Shown in pieces: positions 35,988 to 44,029 of a stretch of 64,000 nucleotides of DNA. Location: NCBI GenBank assembly GCA_905215335.1, contig CAJMPQ010000003.1:62001-126000 (forward strand), written 5' to 3'. How positions within the stretch are numbered: the stretch's first letter is position 1; each line of letters starts with the position of its first letter. Position numbers and translations under genes: made by a program. This DNA comes from an uncultured bacterium. GTDB lineage: Bacteria > Cyanobacteriota > Vampirovibrionia > Gastranaerophilales > Gastranaerophilaceae. A model generated the notes under the pieces. The model saw only the letters and a program-made list of their open reading frames with translations, searched no databases and was not told the origin of the DNA.

Positions 35988-36005
35988 TTTTAGGGAGAAA
36001 ATACA

Positions 36006-37040
36006 ATGAAAGCACTTATATGGAAAAATAATCACGAAATTGAATTAGTTGATAAAAATAAACCTACAATTATAAATCCAAAAGATGCAATAGTAAAAGT
36101 AACATTATCAACGATTTGCACAAGTGATTTACATATCCAAAAAGGTTTTGTACCAAAAGCAATACCAAACACAACCCTAGGACACGAATTTGTCGGAATA
36201 GTTACAGACATAGGTAACGAAGTTAAAAACTTAAAAATTGGTGATAGAGTAAGTGCTAATTGTGAAACATTTTGTGGAGAATGCTTTTTCTGCAAAAAAG
36301 GTTATATAAATAACTGCGAAAACGGCGGCTGGGAAATAGGTTGTACAATTGATGGCTGCCAAGCTGAATATGTAAGAGTACCTTTTGCCGATAATGGGTT
36401 AAGCAAACTCCCAGATAATGTTACAGATGAAAATGCCCTATTTGTTGGAGATATATTATCAAGCGGATACTTTGGAGCTGAAATGTGTGAAATAAAGCAA
36501 GAAGACACTGTTGCTGTTATCGGATGCGGTCCTGTTGGTATGTGTGCTATGCTATGTGCAAAATACATGGGAGCGAAAACTATTATCGCAATTGACATTA
36601 ATAACTCCAGACTTGAAATAGCCGAAAAATATAATTTAGCAAATTATTATCTAAACCCAAATAATACAAACATAGAAAATGAAATAAAATCATTAACAAA
36701 TAACAGAGGTGCAGATGGTGTAATTGAAGCCGCAGGAAGTCCTCAAACCTTTGAAATGGCATGGAAAATAGCACGACCAAATGCTAATATTGGAATTGTT
36801 GCAATGTACGAAGAAAATCAAACATTACCATTACCACAGATGTATGGTAAAAACTTAACATTTAAAACAGGCGGAGTTGATGCTATTCATTGTCAAAAAC
36901 TAATTCAACTAATTTCTGAAAATAAAATAAATACAGATTTTTTAATTACTCAAAAATACTCTCTTGAAAATATAATAGAAGCTTATACATATTTTGAAAC
37001 TAATAAAAACACCTGTTTAAAAATAGCAATTACACAATAA
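36006..37040 (+). CDS. Zinc-dependent alcohol dehydrogenase (MDR family)
   Basis: 344 residues. Catalytic zinc ligands are Cys38, His60 and Glu61 (TLGHEFVG). Structural zinc Cys are at 90, 93, 96 and 104 (CGECFFCKKGYINNC). The nucleotide fold has VIGCGPVGMCAMLCAKYMGA. The protein interconverts an alcohol and an aldehyde or ketone with NAD(P); it is typical of secondary-alcohol or sorbitol-type fermentative dehydrogenases, but the substrate is not determinable. TAGGGAGAAAATACA precedes ATG. Confidence 0.92.
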   Translation: MKALIWKNNHEIELVDKNKPTIINPKDAIVKVTLSTICTSDLHIQKGFVPKAIPNTTLGHEFVGIVTDIGNEVKNLKIGDRVSANCETFCGECFFCKKGYINNCENGGWEIGCTIDGCQAEYVRVPFADNGLSKLPDNVTDENALFVGDILSSGYFGAEMCEIKQEDTVAVIGCGPVGMCAMLCAKYMGAKTIIAIDINNSRLEIAEKYNLANYYLNPNNTNIENEIKSLTNNRGADGVIEAAGSPQTFEMAWKIARPNANIGIVAMYEENQTLPLPQMYGKNLTFKTGGVDAIHCQKLIQLISENKINTDFLITQKYSLENIIEAYTYFETNKNTCLKIAITQ

Positions 37041-37114
37041 CATATCACACGCAAAAAATAATATGTGCATATTTATTATAGTTAAGTAAAATACATCATG
37101 GAGAAATTTACAAT

Positions 37115-37681
37115 ATGAACATTACCCCAACTCAAAATGCAAAATCTACTACTTTTACAAGTAGATTTTTTATAAATACAACCCCAGAACTTGCAACAAG
37201 ATTAAAAAAAGAAATTTTACCATTTTGCCAATCTATGTCAAACAAAAAAATTGCAATTGTTGATATGACGGCAGCTTCTGAAACTCAAAGAAATATTATC
37301 ACTCAAAATCATGCAAAAATGATGAATTGCACCCCAACTTGGCTTCAAGCTAATGCAAAAAACAATGGCTTTAACATAATACCAGACTCCAAAAATCACG
37401 ATATATTTATATTAACTGACAATGATATAAACAAATTCCAAAAATTTATGAAAAAACTAAACTCTCCAACAAAAATCTTATTTGATTTACTATTCAAAAA
37501 CTCAAACTTAAGAAAAGAAAGTAAAAAATATCCAGAGCACCTGCAAAAATATGTATTAGATCAATGTAGATTTACAAAGAGATTATCAAACATATATGAC
37601 TTTTTACAAAATAAAAAAAATTATAAAGAAACTAAAGATATATATGATTTAATAGAGAATTTAATATCTGATAAGATATAA
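37115..37681 (+). CDS. Hypothetical protein with SF-type N-terminal motif
   Basis: 188 residues, mostly helical and basic. It begins with a disordered Asn/Thr-rich segment containing STTFTSRFFINTTPEL, resembling the start of other unknown proteins in the window. I recognise no domain. TGGAG provides a Shine-Dalgarno. It follows the dehydrogenase gene by 74 bp and stands alone. Confidence 0.6.
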   Translation: MNITPTQNAKSTTFTSRFFINTTPELATRLKKEILPFCQSMSNKKIAIVDMTAASETQRNIITQNHAKMMNCTPTWLQANAKNNGFNIIPDSKNHDIFILTDNDINKFQKFMKKLNSPTKILFDLLFKNSNLRKESKKYPEHLQKYVLDQCRFTKRLSNIYDFLQNKKNYKETKDIYDLIENLISDKI

Positions 37682-37768
37682 TACTAGAATAAATTATAGT
37701 AAGAAGTCTAATATAAGATTAATCAAAATACTAATAGAAAAAAATACTGCTAAGAATAATATATCAAT

Positions 37769-40744
37769 ATGAAAACATTAAAATTTATTATACTCGGCAG
37801 TATTTTTTTATCTACAGCTCTAAATGTAAAAGCTAACGATATACAAGTTAGTACTTTTTATCAATTAATAAACTCGCACCCAAATAGCGGAGATACCATT
37901 GAATTTTTAGACAATTTAAATTCCGATTCTACAATTGGATACAATTTTTATGGTATCAATATTTCTTTTCAAGGTGGAAACCATTCAATAAACGGAAACA
38001 ATTCTTTCGGTGGGTTCGTATTAAATAAAGAAAGCTTATTTAATTTAGTAGAAATAATAAACTGTAAAGGACAAGAATATAATCGTTCAAATTTTGCTGG
38101 AGCTATTTACAATAATGGTGGAACGATGGAAATCCAGAGCTCTGCATTTAAACAAAATTTTGCAGATTCTGGAGGTATAAATTTTGCCGTTGGGGGAGCT
38201 GTATACAACCTTGATGGAAGCTCAATCAATATTAATAACTCCCTGTTTGAAAGCAATTTTGCAAATGGGGCATCCTCTTATGGTGGAGCCATTGCAAATG
38301 GATATCAAGTAGGAAGTCCTGCATCGATGAGTATTAACAACTCTATCTTCAAAAACAATCATGCAAAAGGTTCGGTAATAGAATATGGAGGAGCTATTTA
38401 CAATAATGGAAACTTAGACCTTTTCAAAACGACATTTGATGGAAACTATACACAAGGAGAAATTGGCAGCTATGTCTATGGTGGCGCAATATACAACGAA
38501 GGAACAAATAATATCTCTCAAAACAATTTCAATGAGAATAAAGCAATTGGTTCAAACTACTCGGTTGTTGCAGGAGGAAGTATTTACAACAGTAAAATTA
38601 TAAACATTAATAACTCCAGCTTTATAGCAAATTCAGGAACATCGGAAAACGATTCTCTATCTGTTGGCGGTAGTATTTATAATACCGGAGATACAAAAGT
38701 AGAAAATTCAACCTTTAGCTTAAACTCTGTAAACTCTAAAGATAGATCAAATAGCTTAGGCGGAGCCATTTACAATAGTAATAATATGGAAATTAGCAAC
38801 TCAAAAATCGAATCAAATACTGCAGTAAGCGGTAATGATTCTAATATTGCAGGAGGTGCCATTTATAATATAGGGAACACAACAATCACCAACAGTATAA
38901 TTTCTAATAATTCAGCATCGGGAAACTCTGGATCTGACGTTAAAGGAGGAGCTATTTATAATAATTCAATACTCACAATTAACTCAAGTACCATAAATAA
39001 CAATTCTGCATTTTCCGAAAATATCGCTGATGGTGGTGCAATATACAATAACACTAACGGAACACTTACAATACAAAACTCAATATTGGAAAACAATAAA
39101 ATTTCGACATCTGCAACAATAGGAGAAGGTGGAGCTATTTATAATTCTGGAACTATAAACCTTGAAGATTCTACTCTGAAAGATAATTTCGACAAAACAG
39201 GCTCCCTAAATGATATCTATAATGCCAATGGAACAATAAATATTACAGGGAAAAACACAAATAATATACTTAGTGGAATTGCAGGTACCGGAACAATTAA
39301 TAAATCTAATACAGGAACACTCAATTTAGGAGGTATAAATAAAAATTTTACGGGGAACTTTAATTTTGAAAATGGTTCATTAAATCTTTTAGCAAATAGC
39401 AGCTACTTCAATGCCAACAATACATATTTTGGAAACAACATAAACTTCAACATGCAAAATAAAGATATTAACGACATAAACTTTGGAAATCTCACATTAA
39501 ATGGAACGACAAATCTTTTTGTAGATGCAAACTTATCAACTAAAAACATGGATACAATAAATGCACAAAGTATAAATGGTTCGGGCACATTATTTGTCAA
39601 AAATTTAAAACTTGAGGGCGTTCCTGAACAACAGGATATAACACTACCATTTGCCAATACAACACTTAAAAACTATGTTCGCTACAATTCAACAACACTA
39701 GAAACCCCTATATATAATTATCTCACAAGTTATGATTCTACAAATGGAACTTTTAATTTCATAAGACAAAACTTCAATCCAACAATTCTAAATTCTGAAG
39801 TTGCAACCCAACTGGGAGGTTACTTAACACAACTTGAAACATATAAAAATGTATTTGCAAACTTAGATATGGTAATGATTTCTCCTGAAAAACTATCCCA
39901 AAACTTATCATTCCAAAATAAATTTGCAGATACAAGTGGTAAATTTGCATTTTCACCGCTCCTAATTCCAGAACAAAAAAGAGGAATATGGTTCAAACCA
40001 TATTCAACATTTGAAAATGTACCACTAAAAAATGGTCCTACAGTTTCAAATGTACAATATGGAACATTAGTTGGAGGCGAAAGTGAATTAACAAAATTAA
40101 AACATAATTGGTATATGTTATATGGAACATATATTGGTTATAACGGATCTCATCAAGCTTATTCAGGAAACAGCATATATAATAATGGCGGTTTATTAGG
40201 ACTTAACGCAGTTTTTTATAAAGGAAAATTCTTTTCAGCATGGACTGCAAATGTAGGAGCAAATTCAGCAGAAGCAAATACAAACTATGGACGTGATGAT
40301 TTTGCAATGTTAACAACGGGGATTGCACAAAAGTCAGGATATAACCTTGAACTGTTAGAAAAGCGATTAATCATACAACCAAGTATATTAACATCTTATT
40401 CATTTATAAACACTTTTAATTACACAACAACATCAGGGGTACAAATAAACACCAAACCTCTTAATGCACTACACGTCGAACCAGGAATAAAAATTATAGG
40501 CAACTTCAAAAATTACTTACAACCATACATTTCAGTCTCAATGGCGTGGAATCTAATAGATAATGCTCAATTCAAAGCTAATGATATAACCTTAACAAAT
40601 CTATCAGTAAAACCCTATGTTCAATATGGCTTAGGTATACAAAAAAGATGGGGAGAAAGAATAACAGGATTTTTAGAAGGAATGATAAGAAATGGCGGGC
40701 GAAATGGTATAGCCCTACTCTTCGGCTTGAGGATAAGTATATAG
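37769..40744 (+). CDS. Autotransporter-like surface protein with GGAIYN beta-helix repeats
   Basis: 991 residues. A signal peptide (about 1-23, KANA-like cleavage near NVKA-ND) precedes a passenger of pectin-lyase-type beta-helix repeats, each about 30 residues with GGAIYN or variants (about 12 copies from 38100 to 39150), separated by FxxN segments. The last ~280 residues (KRGIWFKPYSTFENV to the end IALLFGLRISI) are a 12-strand autotransporter barrel. This pattern resembles chlamydial polymorphic outer-membrane proteins. It would be displayed on the outer membrane. TAATAT 6 nt before ATG and no Shine-Dalgarno. Confidence 0.88.
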   Translation: MKTLKFIILGSIFLSTALNVKANDIQVSTFYQLINSHPNSGDTIEFLDNLNSDSTIGYNFYGINISFQGGNHSINGNNSFGGFVLNKESLFNLVEIINCKGQEYNRSNFAGAIYNNGGTMEIQSSAFKQNFADSGGINFAVGGAVYNLDGSSININNSLFESNFANGASSYGGAIANGYQVGSPASMSINNSIFKNNHAKGSVIEYGGAIYNNGNLDLFKTTFDGNYTQGEIGSYVYGGAIYNEGTNNISQNNFNENKAIGSNYSVVAGGSIYNSKIININNSSFIANSGTSENDSLSVGGSIYNTGDTKVENSTFSLNSVNSKDRSNSLGGAIYNSNNMEISNSKIESNTAVSGNDSNIAGGAIYNIGNTTITNSIISNNSASGNSGSDVKGGAIYNNSILTINSSTINNNSAFSENIADGGAIYNNTNGTLTIQNSILENNKISTSATIGEGGAIYNSGTINLEDSTLKDNFDKTGSLNDIYNANGTINITGKNTNNILSGIAGTGTINKSNTGTLNLGGINKNFTGNFNFENGSLNLLANSSYFNANNTYFGNNINFNMQNKDINDINFGNLTLNGTTNLFVDANLSTKNMDTINAQSINGSGTLFVKNLKLEGVPEQQDITLPFANTTLKNYVRYNSTTLETPIYNYLTSYDSTNGTFNFIRQNFNPTILNSEVATQLGGYLTQLETYKNVFANLDMVMISPEKLSQNLSFQNKFADTSGKFAFSPLLIPEQKRGIWFKPYSTFENVPLKNGPTVSNVQYGTLVGGESELTKLKHNWYMLYGTYIGYNGSHQAYSGNSIYNNGGLLGLNAVFYKGKFFSAWTANVGANSAEANTNYGRDDFAMLTTGIAQKSGYNLELLEKRLIIQPSILTSYSFINTFNYTTTSGVQINTKPLNALHVEPGIKIIGNFKNYLQPYISVSMAWNLIDNAQFKANDITLTNLSVKPYVQYGLGIQKRWGERITGFLEGMIRNGGRNGIALLFGLRISI

Positions 40745-40800
40745 AAAAAATTCATGTCGCGAATTTCATGCAGAACAAAAATTAAACAAAACTTCGCACT

Positions 40801-40832
40801 AAAAAAGCGGGCTTAAACCCGCTTATTTTTTA
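40801..40832 (+). terminator. Intrinsic terminator at the left edge of the accessory region
   Basis: AGCGGGCTTAAACCCGCT stem (6-7 bp) followed by TATTTTTT, 56 bp after the autotransporter stop. Immediately downstream starts the motif TACCATAGA and the first 44-bp repeat. Confidence 0.85.
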
Positions 40833-40843
40833 GATTTACCATA

Positions 40844-40887
40844 GAGTTGTCGAGTTCAGAACTTGGTTGATTGAGAATGTGGCGTAA
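40844..40887. repeat. 44-bp dispersed direct repeat, copy R1
   Basis: Starts GAGTTGTCGAGTTCAGAA and ends GAGAATGTGGCGTAA. Copies of the same length and orientation lie at 41483-41526 and 43008-43051. It contains the palindrome GTTCAGAAC. R1 and R3 follow a rho-independent terminator and TACCATAGA. The flanking 40745-41078 otherwise holds no gene I can support. Confidence 0.8.
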
Positions 40888-41078
40888 ATATTTAAATACT
40901 TCTGAAAAATATTTTTTATATTATAAGATTATTTCTAATTTGTTCAAGAGTTTATTATGGTCTGACTTAAACACATAAACAAGGATTCAAATGTTAAATT
41001 TTTATTAATTTATCTGTTAAAACAAATAAACAAACTTATACTTATAATAGGAATGAACGCAAGCAGAAAGGATTTAAA

Positions 41079-41363
41079 GTGACAACATACAATAATTTAC
41101 ATGATTTTTTTAGTGAGTTATATCAGCAAAAAAGTACAGATGAAGAAGTAATGGTCGAATTCCAAAAAGATATTGATGAGATCAACAAAAAAATCGACTC
41201 ATCAAATAATATTTTAGAATTAAATGAAATTAAAGAACTATTGGTAAGTTCGATAGATAGACACAAAAAGTTTTATCCAAACAGAACAAATATTATGCTT
41301 AAACAAGAAAATGCTTTAAAGGAAATCATAAAAAAAATAGAAACAAAAATAGAAAGCCTGTAA
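41079..41363 (+). CDS. Small coiled-coil protein of unknown function
   Basis: 94 residues from GTG with AGAAAGGA 6-7 nt upstream. It is acidic/basic alternating and predicted helical throughout (VMVEFQKDIDEINKKID, LKEIIKKIETKIESL), consistent with coiled coil. Not a family I recognise. It occupies the interval between repeats R1 and R2. Confidence 0.6.
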   Translation: MTTYNNLHDFFSELYQQKSTDEEVMVEFQKDIDEINKKIDSSNNILELNEIKELLVSSIDRHKKFYPNRTNIMLKQENALKEIIKKIETKIESL

Positions 41364-41482
41364 GAATTACTACAAATTTATTAATATATAAAACATCATG
41401 ATTACACTCAACGTGATTTTTAAGTCCACTTTTTGTATATGCATACAGTAAAAATATTTTAAAGTTAGGTTAACATAAAAAA

Positions 41483-41526
41483 GAGTTGTTGAGTTCAGAA
41501 CTTGGCTACTTGAAAATGTGGCGTAA
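41483..41526. repeat. 44-bp dispersed direct repeat, copy R2
   Basis: GAGTTGTTGAGTTCAGAACT... ending GAAAATGTGGCGTAA, 44 bp, same orientation as R1 and R3 (about 36 to 38 positions identical by eye). Confidence 0.8.
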
Positions 41527-41578
41527 ATAAGCATATTATTTTTTTTGATATAATCATTGTTTATAAAGAGGTAATATA

Positions 41579-42109
41579 ATGTTTACAAATTGGGAAGCGG
41601 TAAGTGCCATTGGAAGTATATGCGGAAGTATAGCAACATTTTTAGCTGTTGTTGTTGCCCTTTGGCAAACAAGTTTAAAATCAAAAAGTGTTTTAAAGCT
41701 TAATTTCTCACCATGTGCTAGAGGTATAGGATACACAGGAACAGGAAAAGATGTTTACATTCATTTAGCAGTAAGTAATTTTGGACAACCAAAAGTTAAG
41801 GTTGTAAGTTGGGGAATAATGTTAAACGACGGCTCTAAATTGGCTTTTATGTCAAGCTGTATGGGAACCATAGGAAATGATTTGCCGATTGAATTATTAA
41901 CAGGTGAGACAGCAGATTTATTTTTTTTAAAGAAAGCACTTACTAATTATATTATTGAAGCATGCAATAATAAGCTATTATTTTCTAATTCTAGATTGTA
42001 CTTTTTTGTAAATGATAGAGCAGGAAAAAGTCATTATTACAAAACCAAGGTGAAAATAAAAACTTTTTTAAAAAATTATAATAATGAGGTTGTAAGAAAT
42101 GAATACTGA
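41579..42109 (+). CDS. Small single-helix membrane protein
   Basis: 176 residues. One N-terminal membrane helix (about 8-28, AIGSICGSIATFLAVVVALW) followed by a soluble domain of about 140 residues with beta strands. AGAGGTAATATA before ATG. The stop overlaps the next gene's start region by 11 nt. Unknown family; N-terminal helix plus soluble domain pairs often are two-gene effector/regulator cassettes, but this is not established. Confidence 0.6.
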   Translation: MFTNWEAVSAIGSICGSIATFLAVVVALWQTSLKSKSVLKLNFSPCARGIGYTGTGKDVYIHLAVSNFGQPKVKVVSWGIMLNDGSKLAFMSSCMGTIGNDLPIELLTGETADLFFLKKALTNYIIEACNNKLLFSNSRLYFFVNDRAGKSHYYKTKVKIKTFLKNYNNEVVRNEY

Positions 42110-42644
42110 TACACTATACAAGGTTTTACAAATATTTTCACCAATTATCGTGGCCTTTATTACCATATGGGTAGCACAGTTGCGTTGGAAAAAAGATGGA
42201 TATTTAAAAAGAAAAATAGAAATTGAGATTGAACTAAACAGAAAATTGATAGGATTATATACTATCTTGGAAAAAGCCAAAAGTATCATAAACACAAAAC
42301 ATCAGTATAACGAAGAACAAATCTTGGATTTAGAGAGAACATTATACAAGCTCAGGAACATAGTGTTTGACAAGAAAAACGATATTTATAAGTTGTTAAA
42401 CGAATATTCATTGTTCAGAAATGATAATCTCATTGACAAGATAAAAGAGTATTATAACGAATTTTACATGTTACACCCCAAAGGGAAAATTATGTTTCAA
42501 CTCGACAGATCAACGCAAGCAGGCGGATATCTTACAGGTGCAGAAAAAAAAGATATATGTGAAGTATTAAATATAGTTACAAACTTATTTGTTGTTTTGA
42601 TGAAATTAAAAAAATCTATCTGTAAAAATTTCAAAAATCTATAA
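42099..42644 (+). CDS. Small single-helix membrane protein with helical domain
   Basis: 181 residues. One membrane helix (about 8-28, LQIFSPIIVAFITIWVAQL) then an amphipathic, charged helical domain. It overlaps the upstream gene, so the two are co-translated. GAGGTTGTAAGAA precedes ATG. Function unknown. Confidence 0.6.
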   Translation: MNTDTLYKVLQIFSPIIVAFITIWVAQLRWKKDGYLKRKIEIEIELNRKLIGLYTILEKAKSIINTKHQYNEEQILDLERTLYKLRNIVFDKKNDIYKLLNEYSLFRNDNLIDKIKEYYNEFYMLHPKGKIMFQLDRSTQAGGYLTGAEKKDICEVLNIVTNLFVVLMKLKKSICKNFKNL

Positions 42645-42776
42645 ATAAAGCTATATCTAAGCTATTTTATAAATATCAATGCTTAGCCTATAATATTAGT
42701 ATAAACTAAATTGCGTACTAAAAATATTTTATTAATGTTATCCAATGAGTTGTGAATTTCATTTAACTTTTTATTT

Positions 42777-42806
42777 AAAAGCGGGTTTCAAACCCGTTTT
42801 TAAATA
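42777..42806 (+). terminator. Intrinsic terminator
   Basis: AGCGGGTTTCAAACCCGTTTTTA, stem CGGGTTT / AACCCG with T-run, after the 42099-42644 gene; similar in layout to the terminators before R1 and R3. Followed by TACCATAGA. Confidence 0.75.
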
Positions 42807-42835
42807 AAAAAAATACCATAGATACGACTGGTCTT

Positions 42836-42922
42836 GGATTTTTGCGTTAAACGAGACTTCGGTTTTTGCCTACAAGAATAAATATTCTTTTGGCAAAAGC
42901 CCTCCGCTCTCTACAAAAATCC
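42836..42922. repeat. 87-nt nested palindromic hairpin in a gene-free stretch
   Basis: Nested paired segments: GGATTTTTG/CAAAAATCC (42836-42844/42914-42922), GAGA/TCTC, CGG/CCG, TTTTGCC/GGCAAAA (42864-42870/42892-42898), AAGAATA/TATTCTT (42874-42880/42883-42889), with a 2-nt tip. The gene-free stretch 42645-43147 also contains two terminator hairpins and repeat R3. No open frame with a ribosome site is in it. Confidence 0.75.
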
Positions 42923-42965
42923 GCCGAACGTAAAAGGCTTATCTTTTCGCTATCGCAAGCAAATA

Positions 42966-42995
42966 AAAAAAGGATGAGTTCAACTCATCCTTTTA
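42966..42995. terminator. Palindromic terminator-type hairpin
   Basis: AAAAGGATGAGTT-C-AACTCATCCTTTT: 9-bp GC-containing core GGATGAGTT / AACTCATCC with A and T runs on both sides, bidirectional in form. Leads into TACCATAGA and repeat R3. Confidence 0.8.
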
Positions 42996-43007
42996 AATAT
43001 TTACCAT

Positions 43008-43051
43008 AGAGTTGTTGAGTTCAGAATTTGGTTGTTAGAAAATGTGGCGTA
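43008..43051. repeat. 44-bp dispersed direct repeat, copy R3
   Basis: GAGTTGTTGAGTTCAGAATT... ending GAAAATGTGGCGTAA. Same length and orientation as R1 and R2. A degenerate right half (GAAATATAGTACGTAAATAA) lies at 44915 after the ImmA gene. Confidence 0.8.
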
Positions 43052-43118
43052 ATTCCCATTTATCAAATCAAGAAACATTTTTTACTAAAATTTTCCTTAT
43101 TATTATTTTTTACCAAAA

Positions 43119-43151
43119 GTAATAAAAGGCACATTATGTGCCTTTTATTAC
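43119..43151 (-). terminator. Terminator of the SinR-like gene
   Basis: 15-bp perfect stem (43119-43133 / 43137-43151, GTAATAAAAGGCACA and complement) with a 3-nt loop and T-run beyond it on the minus strand; the 43148 gene stop codon lies inside its right arm. Confidence 0.85.
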
Positions 43152-43414
43152 AAATTTTTCTTTAACCATTCTGTTGTAGATTCTTGATATCCACTCCAAG
43201 CAGCAGCTCCTGTTAATTTCCCTACAAATAGTCTGTCATTGGAATCCAAATATTTTTTTAAATTATTTCTTATTGTTGTTACATCATCATTAGTACATAT
43301 AATCCAGTCGCTTTTATTCATTTTGCAATAGGTGCCATATTTCTTAATTGCTTCAATTAAATTGTCATAATTTTGACCTGGATTATTTAAATCGTAACTG
43401 ATAAAATAGCTCAT
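43148..43414 (-). CDS. SinR-family (Cas2-like ferredoxin fold) small protein
   Basis: 88 residues. MSYFISYDLNNPGQNYDNLIEAIKKYG and WIICTNDDVTTIRNNLKKYLDSNDRLFVGKLTG match the pattern annotated as 'SinR family', related to Cas2/VapD ferredoxin-like folds. No CRISPR array or Cas1 is nearby. The biochemical activity is unknown. It ends in a perfect terminator hairpin and lies 1 nt after the YjzC-like gene. Confidence 0.75.
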   Translation of the reverse strand: MSYFISYDLNNPGQNYDNLIEAIKKYGTYCKMNKSDWIICTNDDVTTIRNNLKKYLDSNDRLFVGKLTGAAAWSGYQESTTEWLKKNL

Positions 43415-43415
43415 T

Positions 43416-43601
43416 TTACTTTCCTCCTGTTTTTGTTCTGTCTGTTAATACATATTTTTGTCCAGCCTGTAATGTTGGTGGAAAAGGCTCATTTTTAACA
43501 ACAGTTCTTTCTATTCCTGTCCTTCCTCCTCTTGGTCCTTGAATCTCGTACTGACCTGATGCTGGTGCTTTCTGTCCCGGTTTAAAGTAATTCTTTGACA
43601 T
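43416..43601 (-). CDS. YjzC-like small basic protein
   Basis: 61 residues, MSKNYFKPGQKAPASGQYEIQGPRGGRTG, similar to the YjzC/FKPGQxAPxSGxY family found upstream of SinR-like genes. GGAGGTTTTTAC gives a strong Shine-Dalgarno. Cotranscribed with the SinR-like gene; divergent from the XRE repressor gene through an operator region. Function unknown. Confidence 0.75.
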   Translation of the reverse strand: MSKNYFKPGQKAPASGQYEIQGPRGGRTGIERTVVKNEPFPPTLQAGQKYVLTDRTKTGGK

Positions 43602-43666
43602 TTTGTAAAAACCTCCAAAAATTATGTTGTAACAAATGAAATTTTGTGATAACCTGTATACAAAAT

Positions 43667-43694
43667 AGTAACCACATGATTAGTATAGGTTACT
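43667..43694. promoter_or_regulatory. Probable XRE operator in the divergent promoter region
   Basis: Inverted repeat AGTAACC-N14-GGTTACT lies between the divergent YjzC-like and XRE genes; a nearby half (ATAACCTGTATAC, 43649-43661) shares the AACC core. Confidence 0.6.
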
Positions 43695-43726
43695 TTTTTG
43701 TAGTCGTCAAGTTTTAGGATTAGTTT

Positions 43727-44029
43727 ATGAAGAATTGTGAACCAATATTAGGTAAGAAAATATTAGAAATAAGAGAACAAAAAGGATATTCTCAGCAGCA
43801 ATTAGCGACAAAAGCTGGTCTATCAAAAGCATTAATTACGCATATTGAAACAGGAAAACGATATCCTTCAGAAAAAGCATTAAAAAAAATAATAGAAGCT
43901 CTTGACGTATCAGAAGATGAAATTTTGACGGAAGATGTAAAAGATGAATTCTTGAAAAAAATTGCAGAAGAAGCAAAACCTTCTGAGGTTATTAGAGCAT
44001 ATAGGCAAATAGTGAAAAATGATAAATAA
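43727..44029 (+). CDS. XRE-family helix-turn-helix regulator
   Basis: 100 residues. HTH_3 domain at about 10-65: ILEIREQKGYSQQQLATKAGLSKALITHIETGKRYPSEKALKKIIEALDV. Typical of phage/plasmid repressors. It overlaps the ImmA gene by 11 nt. AGGAT precedes ATG. It probably binds the inverted repeats upstream and represses itself and the divergent gene pair until cleaved by ImmA. Confidence 0.88.
   Translation: MKNCEPILGKKILEIREQKGYSQQQLATKAGLSKALITHIETGKRYPSEKALKKIIEALDVSEDEILTEDVKDEFLKKIAEEAKPSEVIRAYRQIVKNDK

Noticed and set aside
37769..40744. Repeated GGAGCTATTTACAAT-like DNA resembling an array
   Set aside because: Repeats are within one reading frame, have varying spacing and encode beta-helix rungs; it is not a CRISPR array. 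No CRISPR array was found anywhere in the window.
42836..42922. Retron msr/msd element
   Set aside because: No reverse transcriptase is nearby; hairpin alone is insufficient.
40844..43051. 44-bp repeats as classical integron attC sites
   Set aside because: No GTTRRRY/RYYYAAC end pair and no integron-type integrase were recognised; the idea is kept only as an analogy.
43148..43414. Cas2-like protein as part of a CRISPR system
   Set aside because: No cas1, effector or repeats within the window; it fits the SinR-like family instead.
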